Shown: positions 1 to 8,290 of the stretch, one piece after another
Layout: the number at the start of each line of letters is the position of its first letter
How positions within the stretch are numbered: the stretch's first letter is position 1
DNA from: CAZJDV01 sp964544865
GTDB lineage: Bacteria > Chloroflexota > Dehalococcoidia > Lucifugimonadales > CAJWER01
DNA: 30,127 nucleotides
Direction of reading: 5' to 3'
Assembly: GCA_964544865.1 (NCBI GenBank)
Contig: CAZJDV010000025.1
Span: 1-30,127, forward strand
Program-made: the position numbers and the translations under genes
The notes under the pieces: generated by a model
The model's database searches: none
Told to the model about the DNA's origin: nothing
The model's input: only the letters and a program-made list of their open reading frames with translations

Positions 1-1472
1 ACCTGCTCCTTTCTTGGGTACTCTACCCTCTGTCCAGGAGCTCGCACCACTCTCCATCTCTCGGGTTCTCTAACCCTCAGATGTGTCCCTTTTTCGCTGA
101 CCTTCTACACTCGCAAGAGTTTGGTTGGCACGGTGACGGCGATAGCGTCCGACGGCTCGTCGATCACCATCGGAACACATTTCGGCAATATTCTCGTCGG
201 TGTCACAGGCGACACAGTGGTGAACGCTCCCCTGGACAAGAATGTGGGAATTGGCGCGGTGAGTGTGGGGGACAAGGTCGTCGTCAAGCTGGATCGCTCG
301 CCCTTGGAAAAGGTGGAGGCGCCGGAGGGCGATACCAGGACCGCGACGACCATTGATACCGGAGCGGCAACCGGCGACACCGGGTCCGCGACGACAACCG
401 ATACGGGGACGGCGACCACGACCGATACCGGATTTACCATTCCTGGCGTGGCCCTCACCGAGGCGGTCGCGGTCGCGATAAGCGTGTTGGACGCCTCCAA
501 TGACCGCGAGGGTCTGATCGGGTTGGGAGGTTATGGCGTTGAAGGAATAGCGCTTCATGGGGTGGTATTTCAAGTCGCCACCACGACTGCGACCACCACC
601 GCCGCGACGACCGATACCGGCACGGCCACGGACACGGGTTCGGCCACGACAACAGACACCGGCACGGCCACGACGACCGACACCGGCGCCGCAACCACAA
701 CCGACACCGCGCCACCTATCTTCGACTCTGTCCCGCCAGATGTCGACGACCTGCCGCCGTTCCGGACGGTGAACGCGTCGCGCATCACAGTCATCAAGTC
801 CACCCGCTCTCATAAGAGGGCCATCGTCACCTGCGAGACCGACTCCACGCTGGAGGTCGTGGGATATGATGGAACGGTGGTCGAGCTCGATGACGAGTCG
901 ACAACGGAGGACCTGGCGGCACCAGCACGGAGCCCGTCGCAGCCGCCATCGCCTCACTCGAAGCCTACGTAGCCGGCGAAGGATTGCGGCGCGCGGAATC
1001 GTGCTCCAGATCGCGACCACTACTACAAGCACAGACGGCCAGACCCGCGATGACAGCGGCGACGACCTGATTCTCTTGACGCAGAAGAAGAGTCGAAACA
1101 GCAGTGAGATGGTGATAAGGGCGAAGGAGAGCAGCGACAAGATTGACGAGCGGCTGTCGAGAATCGCGGAAAAGCTGGAGTCGAGCGGCAAGGCCGACCG
1201 GCTTGAGCAGTTCATGGCGCGCGCGGAGGAGCGGGCGGAGAGAGAGGCGGAGCGTCTTTAGAAGATCCTGGACCGCAGCGATGACTCGAAGAAAAAGGAC
1301 TTTGAGGGCGCGCTAAGCAAGCGCAAGGACCTTCACGACAAGCCGATCAAGGACAGGAAACCACCCACCAAAGACTCGAGTCCTTCTGGAGGTACGGGCG
1401 GAAGCAGCGGAGGCGGCAAGGGTGGAGGTGGCTAGTAGCGGAGGTGGCAGCAGCGGCGGCGGCAATAAATAG
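1..1472 (+). pseudogene. Broken TDTG-repeat protein with duplicated beta-rich domain and Gly/Ser tail (partial at left edge)
   Basis: The frame is open from the window edge, so the 5' end may lie outside; a TTG at 121 begins the recognisable part. The protein starts with a beta-rich segment (GTVTAIASDGSSITIG, like DUF5666-type domains) and has two Thr/Asp/Gly-rich stretches built on TTDTG units (about 350-440 and 590-715). A module beginning TEAVAVAIS (about 460-580) recurs as TEPVAAAIAS at about 920-1020. A charged coiled-coil-like stretch (1130-1260) and a Gly/Ser tail follow. Reading frame changes 1 to 3 near 910 and 3 to 2 near 975. There is an in-frame TAG at 1259, and a shift near 1433 restores a tail ending GGGNK at 1472. 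Removing a single T near 1433 gives a continuous Gly/Ser tail, so the breaks are either real decay or indel errors. Function is unknown; it may be a surface or secreted protein, but no signal peptide is visible. Confidence 0.6.
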
Positions 1473-1505
1473 CGAATATCTGACAACAGAGGGGAGCCGT
1501 TTGCC

Positions 1506-1530
1506 CGCGAGCCCTCGCCCAGGGCTCGCG
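1506..1530. terminator. Perfect 10-bp hairpin between convergent genes
   Basis: CGCGAGCCCT (1506-1515) pairs perfectly with AGGGCTCGCG (1521-1530) around a 5-nt loop. It lies between the plus-strand broken gene ending at 1472 and the minus-strand ribokinase ending at 1563, so it could stop transcription from both sides. No U-tract follows on the plus strand, so it is not a classical intrinsic terminator. Confidence 0.6.
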
Positions 1531-1562
1531 GTGTAATTGCTGGTGCGCAGCTTCGACGACCG

Positions 1563-2498
1563 TTACCCCGCTAGCAGCGACTCCACATCGTCCCGGCTAG
1601 GCATGGCATCCTGGGCGCCGGGCCTAGTGACGGCGAGAGCGCCGGCCGCGGTCCCGTGGTGGAGCGCCTCCTCCAGGCCCTTGCCCTCGCCCAGGGCGAC
1701 GGCGAATGCCCCAGCGAATGCGTCGCCGGCGGCCACGGAGTCGGTCACTTCCACGTCGAACGACGATATGTGACCGCCGCCCCTCGGCGTCGAGTAGTAC
1801 ACACCTGCCTCGCCCAGCTTTATCACCGCGACGGGCGCACCCTTTCTCAGCAACGCCTCCGCTGCGTCCCGCGCCGATGGAATGCCTGTAACCTTGATCC
1901 CGGTCAGGTCGTGGGCTTCGGTCTGGTTGGGCGTGACGAAGTCGAGGGCCGCATAAGTCTCGAGGGGAAAGCCGGCGGTGGTGGGCGCGGGATCCCAGAT
2001 CACCGGCACGCCCCGTTTCTTGGCTGTCCTTGCGGCTCTCAAGGACACCTCGTAGGGGGTCTCTAGCTGTAGCAAGAGCGCGTCCGCACCCTCTAGAGCC
2101 CGCTCCACTGCAAGCAATTCTTGGCCGTCACACCGCGTGTTGGCGCCGTAGATGGCCACGATGTGGTTTTGCCGATTCGCGTCCAGCAAGATCACCGCGA
2201 TCCCCGAGGCGTAATCGAGGTCGAGGGCCACGCTGCTCACGTCCACGCCGTGTCCCCGCAGGCTCTCGATGAGGCCCGGACCAAAGACGTCTTCGCCCAC
2301 ACGGCCAATCATCTTTACGCGCGCGCCCATTCGAGCGGCGGCGACGGCCTGATTACCCCCTTTTCCGCCCGGCGTGGTATAGAAGCGCTCGCCGACAACC
2401 GTCTCGCCGGGACCGGCCAGCCTGGAAGTGATGCCTATCAGGTCCATGTTGATGCCACCCAGCACCACGATGGTAGGTGGAACGGCCGGTTTCGTCAT
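1563..2498 (-). CDS. rbsK: Ribokinase (PfkB family carbohydrate kinase)
   Basis: This 311-residue cytoplasmic sugar kinase would phosphorylate D-ribose to ribose 5-phosphate with ATP. The sequence shows the N-terminal PfkB signature GGKGGNQA (residues 44-51, GGKGANQA in typical ribokinases). It also has the C-terminal DSVAAGDAFAGA motif, with the catalytic Asp at about 259 in the anion-hole GAGD-type loop, and length matches the family. The ATG at 2498 is preceded by a purine-rich stretch (GGAGAGG and AAGGAC). The HAD gene lies only 30 bp upstream on the same strand, so they probably form a two-gene operon in which the phosphatase could act on sugar phosphates. No ribose transporter is nearby. 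Another PfkB substrate cannot be excluded, but the GGKGxNQA and VAAGD pattern favours ribokinase. Confidence 0.85.
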   Translation of the reverse strand: MTKPAVPPTIVVLGGINMDLIGITSRLAGPGETVVGERFYTTPGGKGGNQAVAAARMGARVKMIGRVGEDVFGPGLIESLRGHGVDVSSVALDLDYASGIAVILLDANRQNHIVAIYGANTRCDGQELLAVERALEGADALLLQLETPYEVSLRAARTAKKRGVPVIWDPAPTTAGFPLETYAALDFVTPNQTEAHDLTGIKVTGIPSARDAAEALLRKGAPVAVIKLGEAGVYYSTPRGGGHISSFDVEVTDSVAAGDAFAGAFAVALGEGKGLEEALHHGTAAGALAVTRPGAQDAMPSRDDVESLLAG

Positions 2499-2528
2499 GC
2501 GGTAGTCCTTCTGCCTCTCCCGCCCTGT

Positions 2529-3338
2529 TCAGCCGATGAGGCCACGTTGGAGCAGGTCTTCGAGGACCTGGGCCACGCCGTCCTCCTCGAGCGGCGGCGC
2601 GACCAAGTCGGCGACCTCGAGGACCTCCGGCACGGCGCCGCCGATGGCCACGCCCATTCCGGCCCAGCGCAGCATGTCCACGTCGTTATAGCCGTTTCCG
2701 AAGGCGACCGTCTCGTCCTGTCTGATTCCCAGATGGCCGCCGAGCCATTCGAGGGCTTTGTGCTTGCCGCCGTCAGGGTGCAGGATCTCGCAGAAGGTGG
2801 GAAGCGACCTGGTGATGTGCAGCCTTGAGTCGAAGGCGGACTTGAGGCGCTGCTCCAGCCCGCGGATATCGTCTTCGCCGCCAACGGCGACCAGTCGTGT
2901 GGGCTCGCGCCACGCCAGCGCCTTGAGGTCGCCGGTCATGTAGACGCTTCCCCGGTTGCGCCCTTGGTAGCCCTCGACCCAGGGAGACGTCATGTTAACG
3001 TAGGCGTCGTAGCCTATGTAGGCCAATATCTCACTGCCCCAGCCGTCCAGCGCGTCCAGCGCCGCGCGCGTCATCTCCCCCGTCAGCGGACGGTGCCAGA
3101 GGACCTCGCCGGTCACGGGATCCGCGATGTGTGCGCCCTGGAAGGACACTATCGGTGAGTTCAACTCCAGCTCGGCGGCCGAGGCGAGGGCGGACCTGAA
3201 CATCCTGCCGGTGGCGACGGTTACGGTTGCGCCTGCCGATATCGCTCTGCCAACGGCCCCGCGGGTCCGCGCGGTCGGCCCGCGCTCAGGACTCCGGATG
3301 GTACCGTCGATGTCCAGCGCCACCAGCTTGTAGGTCAC
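2529..3338 (-). CDS. Cof-type HAD-IIB family phosphatase
   Basis: This 269-residue haloacid-dehalogenase hydrolase begins LVALDIDGTI, giving motif I DxDGT with the nucleophile Asp9 and general acid Asp11. VATGRMF (about 41-47) is the usual motif II region of the Cof subfamily. A large C2-type cap follows, then the late FGNGYNDVDML block, which is the Mg-binding motif IV in the variant form GNGxND. Members dephosphorylate sugar phosphates, nucleotides or cofactor intermediates; the substrate cannot be read from sequence. It is the first gene of a minus-strand pair with ribokinase. The start at 3338 puts the DxDGT motif at the usual distance from the N terminus. Confidence 0.88.
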   Translation of the reverse strand: MTYKLVALDIDGTIRSPERGPTARTRGAVGRAISAGATVTVATGRMFRSALASAAELELNSPIVSFQGAHIADPVTGEVLWHRPLTGEMTRAALDALDGWGSEILAYIGYDAYVNMTSPWVEGYQGRNRGSVYMTGDLKALAWREPTRLVAVGGEDDIRGLEQRLKSAFDSRLHITRSLPTFCEILHPDGGKHKALEWLGGHLGIRQDETVAFGNGYNDVDMLRWAGMGVAIGGAVPEVLEVADLVAPPLEEDGVAQVLEDLLQRGLIG

Positions 3339-3368
3339 GCCGGCCCCAAGTGAAGGCCGTTCGAGCTG

Positions 3369-3377
3369 TGATAGAAT
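3369..3377 (+). promoter_or_regulatory. Extended -10 promoter element TGATAGAAT
   Basis: TGATAGAAT contains an extended TGn and a TAGAAT -10 hexamer. It sits about 31 bp before the ATG of the 28-residue ORF at 3408. A nearly identical TGCTAGAATG occurs before the gene at 16038, suggesting a shared promoter style. No convincing -35 box is visible. Confidence 0.45.
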
Positions 3378-3407
3378 GGGCCGGCGAATCCAGGCCAGGG
3401 TACCGCC

Positions 3408-3494
3408 ATGAAGTTGTCTCCTCGAAGGCTCCTGTGGACGTTCGTCGTGCCGATTGTAGTGCTCGTGCTCGTTCTGGCGTTCAGGGGAGCGTGA
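3408..3494 (+). CDS. Possible 28-residue single-pass membrane peptide
   Basis: An ATG at 3408 opens a 28-codon ORF ending in TGA. The peptide has a basic N terminus (MKLSPRR) followed by about 17 strongly hydrophobic residues (WTFVVPIVVLVLVLAF) and a short RGA tail. It therefore looks like a single membrane helix with a cytoplasmic basic end. A TGATAGAAT extended -10 lies about 31 bp upstream, giving a plausible short leader, but the ribosome site (CCAGGG) is weak. No family is recognised. It could be a real small protein, a leader peptide or the remnant of a larger gene. The promoter and hydrophobic pattern are seen; translation is inferred. Confidence 0.35.
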   Translation: MKLSPRRLLWTFVVPIVVLVLVLAFRGA

Positions 3495-3666
3495 GCGGCC
3501 TGCGCCCGCAGGGTCCGCGAGTACTTTATACCATGCGGGGCCCGCGCGGGAAAAGCGTCCGGCGCCTTGGGGCGGACCTGTCCCATTTCTGAGGATTCGT
3601 GAGATCAGCGAGAAGTCTGAGCGGCTGCCGACGACCGAATGACTATTGACGAGGGCTCCTCCTGCA

Positions 3667-3696
3667 TTGACAGAGAATCCCGGTGTTTCCTACAAT
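3667..3696 (+). promoter_or_regulatory. Sigma-70-type promoter TTGACA-18-TACAAT
   Basis: TTGACA (3667-3672) and TACAAT (3691-3696) are separated by 18 bp. This is the best consensus match noticed in the window. It lies about 127 bp upstream of the GTG of the ABC ATPase gene and would drive the three-gene exporter operon with a leader of roughly 120 nt. Confidence 0.7.
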
Positions 3697-3822
3697 ACGC
3701 GTTGCCGCGGTCCTGCCATCACGCTCACCATCACGCTCAGGCGGGGCCTGGCAGGGGACGGGATGGCATCTGCGAGTGAGCGTTCGCAGTAATAACGTGT
3801 TGACAGGGAGCGAGGCTCATAC

Positions 3823-4872
3823 GTGGGTGAAGACGTAGACAAGTCCGGAAAACAAGACCCCGGCAGCGGCCCCGGCGCGGGGTCGACGGCTGATCGTGCC
3901 TCCGAGGCCGACGAGACGAACGGCACGGCCCCCGGACTTTCGATTCAGGTCCGCGGGGTGACCAAGCGGTTCGGGCCCACTGTCGCGGTGAATGACATCT
4001 CCTTCGACGTTAGAAAGGGAGAGGTGGTCGGTTTCCTGGGCCCGAACGGCTCCGGCAAGACCACCACGATGCGGCTTATCACGTCTTTCTACACGCCCGA
4101 CAGGGGCCGCATATTGATTCAGGGGATCGACAACCAGCAGCGAGACGTCGACACCCGCCGTTTGATCGGCTATCTGCCTGAAAACAACCCTCTGTATGGC
4201 GAGATGCTCGTCCACGAGTACCTTTTTTTCGTCGCGAATGTACGTGGGATGTCCCGCGGAGAGCAGCGTAGCAGCATCGACCAGGCCGTGGAGGAGACCG
4301 GCATCGCCGAGATATACAATCAGCCCGTTAGCCAGTGTTCCAAGGGCTATAAACAGAGGGTGGGAATTGCGGGTGCCATACTGCACCGTCCGGAGATATT
4401 GATCATGGACGAGCCGACCGAGGGCCTCGACCCCAACCAGCGGGTCCCGATAAGGGAGCTTATCAAATCGATGGGCCGCCAGCGGACCGTGATGTTGAGC
4501 ACTCATGTGCTCCAGGAGGTCGAGGAGACCTGCGACCGCCTGTTGATCATCAGCCGGGGGAGAGTCGTCGCCGACGGCACCGTCGAGCAGCTCCGGACGC
4601 AGGCCCACAGTAAGCGCTACGTCGATCTGGAGGTGGAGGGCGATGACGTCGAGACCGCTCTCGCCGAAATACCGCTGATCGCTTCGGTCCGGCGCCTCAC
4701 GCCCGTGGAGGGACGGCAGCGTTTCGTCCTGGCCGTCGCTGAAGAGGGAGACATAAGGCCAGACCTCTTCAGGCTGGCGAAGCGCCGCGGCTGGACCATC
4801 TGGGAGCTCCATCGTGAGGCCGCCCGGCTCAGTGACTTGTTCCACTCTCTCACAGTCGAAAGCCAGGAGTAA
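3823..4872 (+). CDS. ABC-2 exporter ATP-binding protein, GldA-like
   Basis: This 349-residue ATPase would power export with the permease encoded directly downstream. It shows Walker A GPNGSGKT (residues 73-80), a GldA-type signature QCSKGYKQR in place of LSGGQ (171-179), and Walker B ILIMDEP with catalytic Glu197, followed by a TEGLDPNQ D-loop and a STHVLQE switch His. The C-terminal domain after about residue 250 matches the extra region common in GldA-like ATPases. The first 40 residues are an unusual Gly/Asp/Glu-rich extension with no known role. Because the ABC domain starts only at about residue 39, a later start is possible, but GTG at 3823 has a purine-rich upstream region (AGGGAGCGAGG). 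It is followed after 8 bp by the permease gene, consistent with one operon. Confidence 0.88.
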   Translation: MGEDVDKSGKQDPGSGPGAGSTADRASEADETNGTAPGLSIQVRGVTKRFGPTVAVNDISFDVRKGEVVGFLGPNGSGKTTTMRLITSFYTPDRGRILIQGIDNQQRDVDTRRLIGYLPENNPLYGEMLVHEYLFFVANVRGMSRGEQRSSIDQAVEETGIAEIYNQPVSQCSKGYKQRVGIAGAILHRPEILIMDEPTEGLDPNQRVPIRELIKSMGRQRTVMLSTHVLQEVEETCDRLLIISRGRVVADGTVEQLRTQAHSKRYVDLEVEGDDVETALAEIPLIASVRRLTPVEGRQRFVLAVAEEGDIRPDLFRLAKRRGWTIWELHREAARLSDLFHSLTVESQE

Positions 4873-4880
4873 TCTGGTAT

Positions 4881-7178
4881 ATGCGATCATTCCGCGCTCT
4901 GGTCAAGAAGGATCTGAAAGCCTATTTCGACCAACCCTCCGGCTTTATCCTGCTAATCATCTTCGTCGGGTTCGCGTCCTTCTTTTACTTCCGCACGATC
5001 CTGCTCACCCCCGAGGCGTCGATGAGGCCGCTGTTTTCACCCGCCAGCTTCACGTCACTCCCCTGGATGCTGGCGGTGTTCGTACCCGCGTCAACCATGA
5101 GACTGGTGGCCGAGGAGCAGCGGGACGGCACACTGGAGATACTGCTCACCCAGCCCATCATGGGGTGGACGGTACTCATGGCCAAGTTTACGGCGGGTCT
5201 GCTCTTCGTGGGCATGGGCATCGCAGTCACCGTCGTCATACCTCTGGCGCTGCAGTCGGCGGGAGACTTCGACGACGGCGCGATCATCGCCCAGTACATC
5301 GGGACCTTTTTCCTCACCGCCTCTTTCGTCGCCGTCGGACTCTTCACGTCGAGCCTGACGCAAAACCAGATAGTGGCCTTCATCATGGGATTCATCACTA
5401 TCATGGTTCTCATGATCGCCGGCTCGGGGCTCGTGACCCTGGCGATACCTCCTGTGGCCGCGGTGCTCGTGCAGGACCTTAGTCCGAGCACTCACTTCAC
5501 AGGAATCGCGAGAGGCGTACTTGACCTTCGAGATGTGCTGTACTTCGTCGCGCTGATCTCGACCTTCCTGAGCGCGACCTACCTGATGATCAGGGGCAAG
5601 AGCGTCAGCCACCGCTCGCCTCTCTACCGCAACCTTCAGCTCGGTGTCGGAGGACTGGTCGTCGTCAGCGTGCTGATCGGCTGGTCGGGCTCCTTTATCG
5701 GCGGGAGGCTGGACCTTACCGAGAATCAGCTCTTCACCCTGAGCGACGCCTCTGTGGAAATTCTCAGAGAACTTGACGACATCGTGACCGTGAAGCTATT
5801 CACGTCCAAGGAACCCCCGGTTCAGATCGCGCTGACCACCCGAGACGTAAACGACCTGCTGAACGACATCGCGGACGCGTCCGAGGGCAGGGTGAAGGTG
5901 GTGCGAAAGTACGCCGGCGAAGACGACGCCACCTCTGAGGAGGCCAAGCGGAGCTTTGTGCCTCCGGTGCAGTTTACCGAGCAAAGTGGCGGGGAGTTCA
6001 AGGTCAAGCTGGGCTACCTGGGCATGGGAATGACCTATGCAAGTCGCCAGGAAGTGATCCCATTCGTAGACAGTACCGCCGGGCTTGAGTACAGGATGCT
6101 GGCGAACATTCGCAGGATGTCCCGAAAGAAGGCTAGCACCATATCGTTCCTGTTCGGCGAAGGCGAGTTTCGCAGGGACGCCGATCTCCAGAGTTTCAGA
6201 GACCAGCTAGAGCAGCAGCACGACGTGCTCGAGATCGACGCCGAGAGAGAGGAGACGTTCATCGAGGGCACAATAGAGCCGTTCCGCACGACGGACGTGC
6301 TGATCGTCCCCGGCCCCACCAAGACCATGGTGCCCGGCGTCCTCGCCTCGATAGACGAGTACTTGGCCCAGGGCGGCAAGGTCATGTTCCTCGTCGACTC
6401 GCTTGTCATAGACGACCGGATCTTGCGCGGGACACTGAACCAGACCGGCATGATCGAGTACCTCGCGGGATATGGGATCAATCTACAGCCCGACGTGGTA
6501 TTCGACACCAGGTCCCACGAGACGCTGTCCTTCACGACCAGGTTCGGCGCGGTTTCCCTTCCTTATCCTTACTGGGTGCGGGCGCCCACGCTGGAGAACA
6601 AGATCTCGGGTGGCGTGGCTGGGGTGGTTTTCCCCTGGGCAGGCTCGATCGAGATCGGAGAGGTAGTAGGCGAGACGGTGGAAGGGGAGATCACGCCGTT
6701 GCTGGCCACGACCGAGTTCGCCGCACTGGACGGCAACTTCAGGGATTTGACGCCTACGTCGCCGGTTCTGGAGGCGTTTACGGAGGATGAGCTCGGAGAG
6801 AGGCTGCTGGCGGTGGCCGTCACGGGTACGAAGTGCCCCTACTTGAAGCCCAAGTGCGAGAAAGACCTCAGCAAGACGTTTCGCATAATAGTCGCTTCGG
6901 ACTCGCAGTGGCTTACCGAGCAGATGGTGTCCGGATACCCGGAGGCGATCGCTCTGGCGGTCAACTGGGTCGATTGGCTCTCCCAGGAAGACCAGCTTGC
7001 GGCCATACGCGCGAAAGGTACGACTTCCCGGCCGTTGGTTTTCACATCCGATCTGCACCGAGACCTGGTCCAGCGCGGAAGCACGATCGGCCTCCCCGCG
7101 CTGTTCGCCGTTCTCGGTCTGATACGGTGGTTCTTGCGCAGGCGAGCGACCAGGAAGGTGTACGCTCGTGAGGGGTAG
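4881..7178 (+). CDS. Fused ABC-2 permease and GldG-like auxiliary protein
   Basis: The 765-residue protein joins two parts normally encoded separately as GldF and GldG. Residues 1-275 hold about seven hydrophobic segments (for example 21-38, 60-75, 98-125, 138-158, 164-192, 218-236, 253-270), typical of an ABC-2 permease. From about residue 276 the sequence DLTENQLFTLSDASVEIL marks a GldG/ABC-type auxiliary domain, continuing as a long periplasmic-like region. A last membrane helix at about 738-753 is followed by a basic tail RRRATRKVYAREG. An SD-like CAGGAG spans the end of the ATPase gene just before the ATG at 4881. The 3' end overlaps the next gene. The exported substrate is unknown. Gliding is known for the Bacteroidetes relatives, but such fused systems occur widely, so a role in motility should not be assumed. 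Confidence 0.85.
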   Translation: MRSFRALVKKDLKAYFDQPSGFILLIIFVGFASFFYFRTILLTPEASMRPLFSPASFTSLPWMLAVFVPASTMRLVAEEQRDGTLEILLTQPIMGWTVLMAKFTAGLLFVGMGIAVTVVIPLALQSAGDFDDGAIIAQYIGTFFLTASFVAVGLFTSSLTQNQIVAFIMGFITIMVLMIAGSGLVTLAIPPVAAVLVQDLSPSTHFTGIARGVLDLRDVLYFVALISTFLSATYLMIRGKSVSHRSPLYRNLQLGVGGLVVVSVLIGWSGSFIGGRLDLTENQLFTLSDASVEILRELDDIVTVKLFTSKEPPVQIALTTRDVNDLLNDIADASEGRVKVVRKYAGEDDATSEEAKRSFVPPVQFTEQSGGEFKVKLGYLGMGMTYASRQEVIPFVDSTAGLEYRMLANIRRMSRKKASTISFLFGEGEFRRDADLQSFRDQLEQQHDVLEIDAEREETFIEGTIEPFRTTDVLIVPGPTKTMVPGVLASIDEYLAQGGKVMFLVDSLVIDDRILRGTLNQTGMIEYLAGYGINLQPDVVFDTRSHETLSFTTRFGAVSLPYPYWVRAPTLENKISGGVAGVVFPWAGSIEIGEVVGETVEGEITPLLATTEFAALDGNFRDLTPTSPVLEAFTEDELGERLLAVAVTGTKCPYLKPKCEKDLSKTFRIIVASDSQWLTEQMVSGYPEAIALAVNWVDWLSQEDQLAAIRAKGTTSRPLVFTSDLHRDLVQRGSTIGLPALFAVLGLIRWFLRRRATRKVYAREG

Positions 7179-8181
7179 ACAGCTTGGATATGTTCTTCTT
7201 GCGCTGATCCTCATCGGTGTGTCCGGCATCGCGGTACGTCTGTTCGCGACCGAGCCAGAGGGCGTCGGGCGCCTCACCGGCACGAACGCGCTCACAGCCG
7301 AGATCTTGGACAAGGTCGTCATGCGCGATTCGGAGTACGAGACCGTACTGACGAAGATCGGCGGCCAGTGGTGGGTCGGGCCGTATCCCGCCGTCAACGC
7401 GAGGCTTGAGACCCTGTGGGAGACGGCCGGTTTGATCGAAAATGCCGAGCTCATCGCCATCAATTCTGTTAACCACGACCTGATGGGCGTCCATCCTGAC
7501 AACGGCTCGGTGTTGCAGTTCTGGCGCGGAGACGATCTGCTGGAGGAGTTCGTAGTCGGTGACAAGGTGTACTCGCCCGTCGGCGAAAAACCCATAACAC
7601 CCTGGTCGGCTCTCGTCCAGCTTTGCTATTTGAAGCTGCCCGGCGGCGACGAGGTCTACGCCATATTCTGCCCGTACCCGGAGCCGTTCGGTACGGACCC
7701 CAACTACTGGAAGGACCCGATAGTCGCGGCCGTGCCTCCCGATGAGATAGAGACGATCAGGTACACCTACGCCGACGAGGAGTTCGAGGTCAAGCTGGTC
7801 AACTCCATATGGATGATCGAGAGCGACGCCAGGCTCGAGCCGGCGAGCCTTCAGGCGGTAAACGATCTTCTCCTGGAATTGAGGCAGATCGTAACTCGGG
7901 AGTTCCCGGAGGAGGATGAGTTGGTGGACGTGGATTTCTCCGAGCCGAACGCCATCCTCGGGATCGGCGTCGGCGAGGGCGCGAGCTCGAGGTCCGCGCT
8001 GCTGCTGTTCGTGCAAAAGAACAGGGATGAGCTCTCGTTCTACGTGAAGGACACGGAGAATCCCTGGGTTTACTTCCTTGACGAGGAGGCGTCGGTCGCC
8101 ATTTTGAAGACGAAAGAGGACTTCCGGCCTGTGCCGACGCCGACCCCCACCCCGTTCCCCACGCCCCGTCCCGGTACCTAG
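7168..8181 (+). CDS. DUF4340-type accessory protein of the ABC exporter
   Basis: The 337-residue protein starts at a GTG at 7168, overlapping the last 11 bases of the permease gene, so it is probably translationally coupled. It has one N-terminal membrane helix (about residues 6-25, LGYVLLALILIGVSGIAVRLF) and then an extracytoplasmic region with the repeated beta-rich pattern of DUF4340 proteins (for example EFEVKLVNSIWMIESDARLEP and a QLCYLKLPGGDEVYAI segment). These proteins commonly follow GldG-like genes and are thought to sit in the same exporter complex. The C terminus is a Pro/Thr tail (PTPTPTPFPTPRPG), which may be a flexible spacer. The family assignment rests on gene order and overall pattern, with no catalytic residue to confirm it. 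Confidence 0.7.
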   Translation: MRGRQLGYVLLALILIGVSGIAVRLFATEPEGVGRLTGTNALTAEILDKVVMRDSEYETVLTKIGGQWWVGPYPAVNARLETLWETAGLIENAELIAINSVNHDLMGVHPDNGSVLQFWRGDDLLEEFVVGDKVYSPVGEKPITPWSALVQLCYLKLPGGDEVYAIFCPYPEPFGTDPNYWKDPIVAAVPPDEIETIRYTYADEEFEVKLVNSIWMIESDARLEPASLQAVNDLLLELRQIVTREFPEEDELVDVDFSEPNAILGIGVGEGASSRSALLLFVQKNRDELSFYVKDTENPWVYFLDEEASVAILKTKEDFRPVPTPTPTPFPTPRPGT

Positions 8182-8216
8182 AGCTCCGGTCGTATGCGAG
8201 ACCTCGGCCGGACCTA

Positions 8217-8252
8217 GCGGCCACCGGCAACCTGCCTGACGCCGGTGGCCGT
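8217..8252 (+). terminator. Hairpin after the ABC export operon
   Basis: CGGCCACCGGC (8218-8228) pairs with GCCGGTGGCCG (8241-8251) around a 12-nt loop, with a further G-U pair outside, giving a stem of about 12 bp. It sits about 36 bp after the DUF4340 stop and before the SD of the next gene. No T-run follows, so it may be a Rho-independent-like barrier or an RNA-stabilising element. Confidence 0.5.
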
Positions 8253-8290
8253 GCAAGCCCGCAGTATGGGGCCGCTTCGAGGAGGACACG

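Larger units (their letters stand above)
3339..3822. other. Divergent intergenic region between HAD gene and ABC operon
   Basis: This 484-bp gap separates divergent transcription units. It holds an extended -10 element (3369-3377), a 28-codon ORF (3408-3494), and a strong promoter (3667-3696). A 12-bp near-direct repeat of the form CATCACGCTCA(C/G) lies around 3717-3742. A second 19-codon ATG ORF at 3533-3592 has no recognisable features. No RNA gene was recognised. Confidence 0.6.

Noticed and set aside
70..1215. Long minus-strand ORF (381 aa) opposite the TDTG-repeat gene
   Set aside because: Its Arg/Gly-rich composition is the complement of the repeats; no domain is recognisable and the plus strand has repeated modules.
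3533..3592. 19-codon ORF MRGPRGKSVRRLG
   Set aside because: Highly GC-rich basic sequence without a clear SD or any conserved feature; likely chance.
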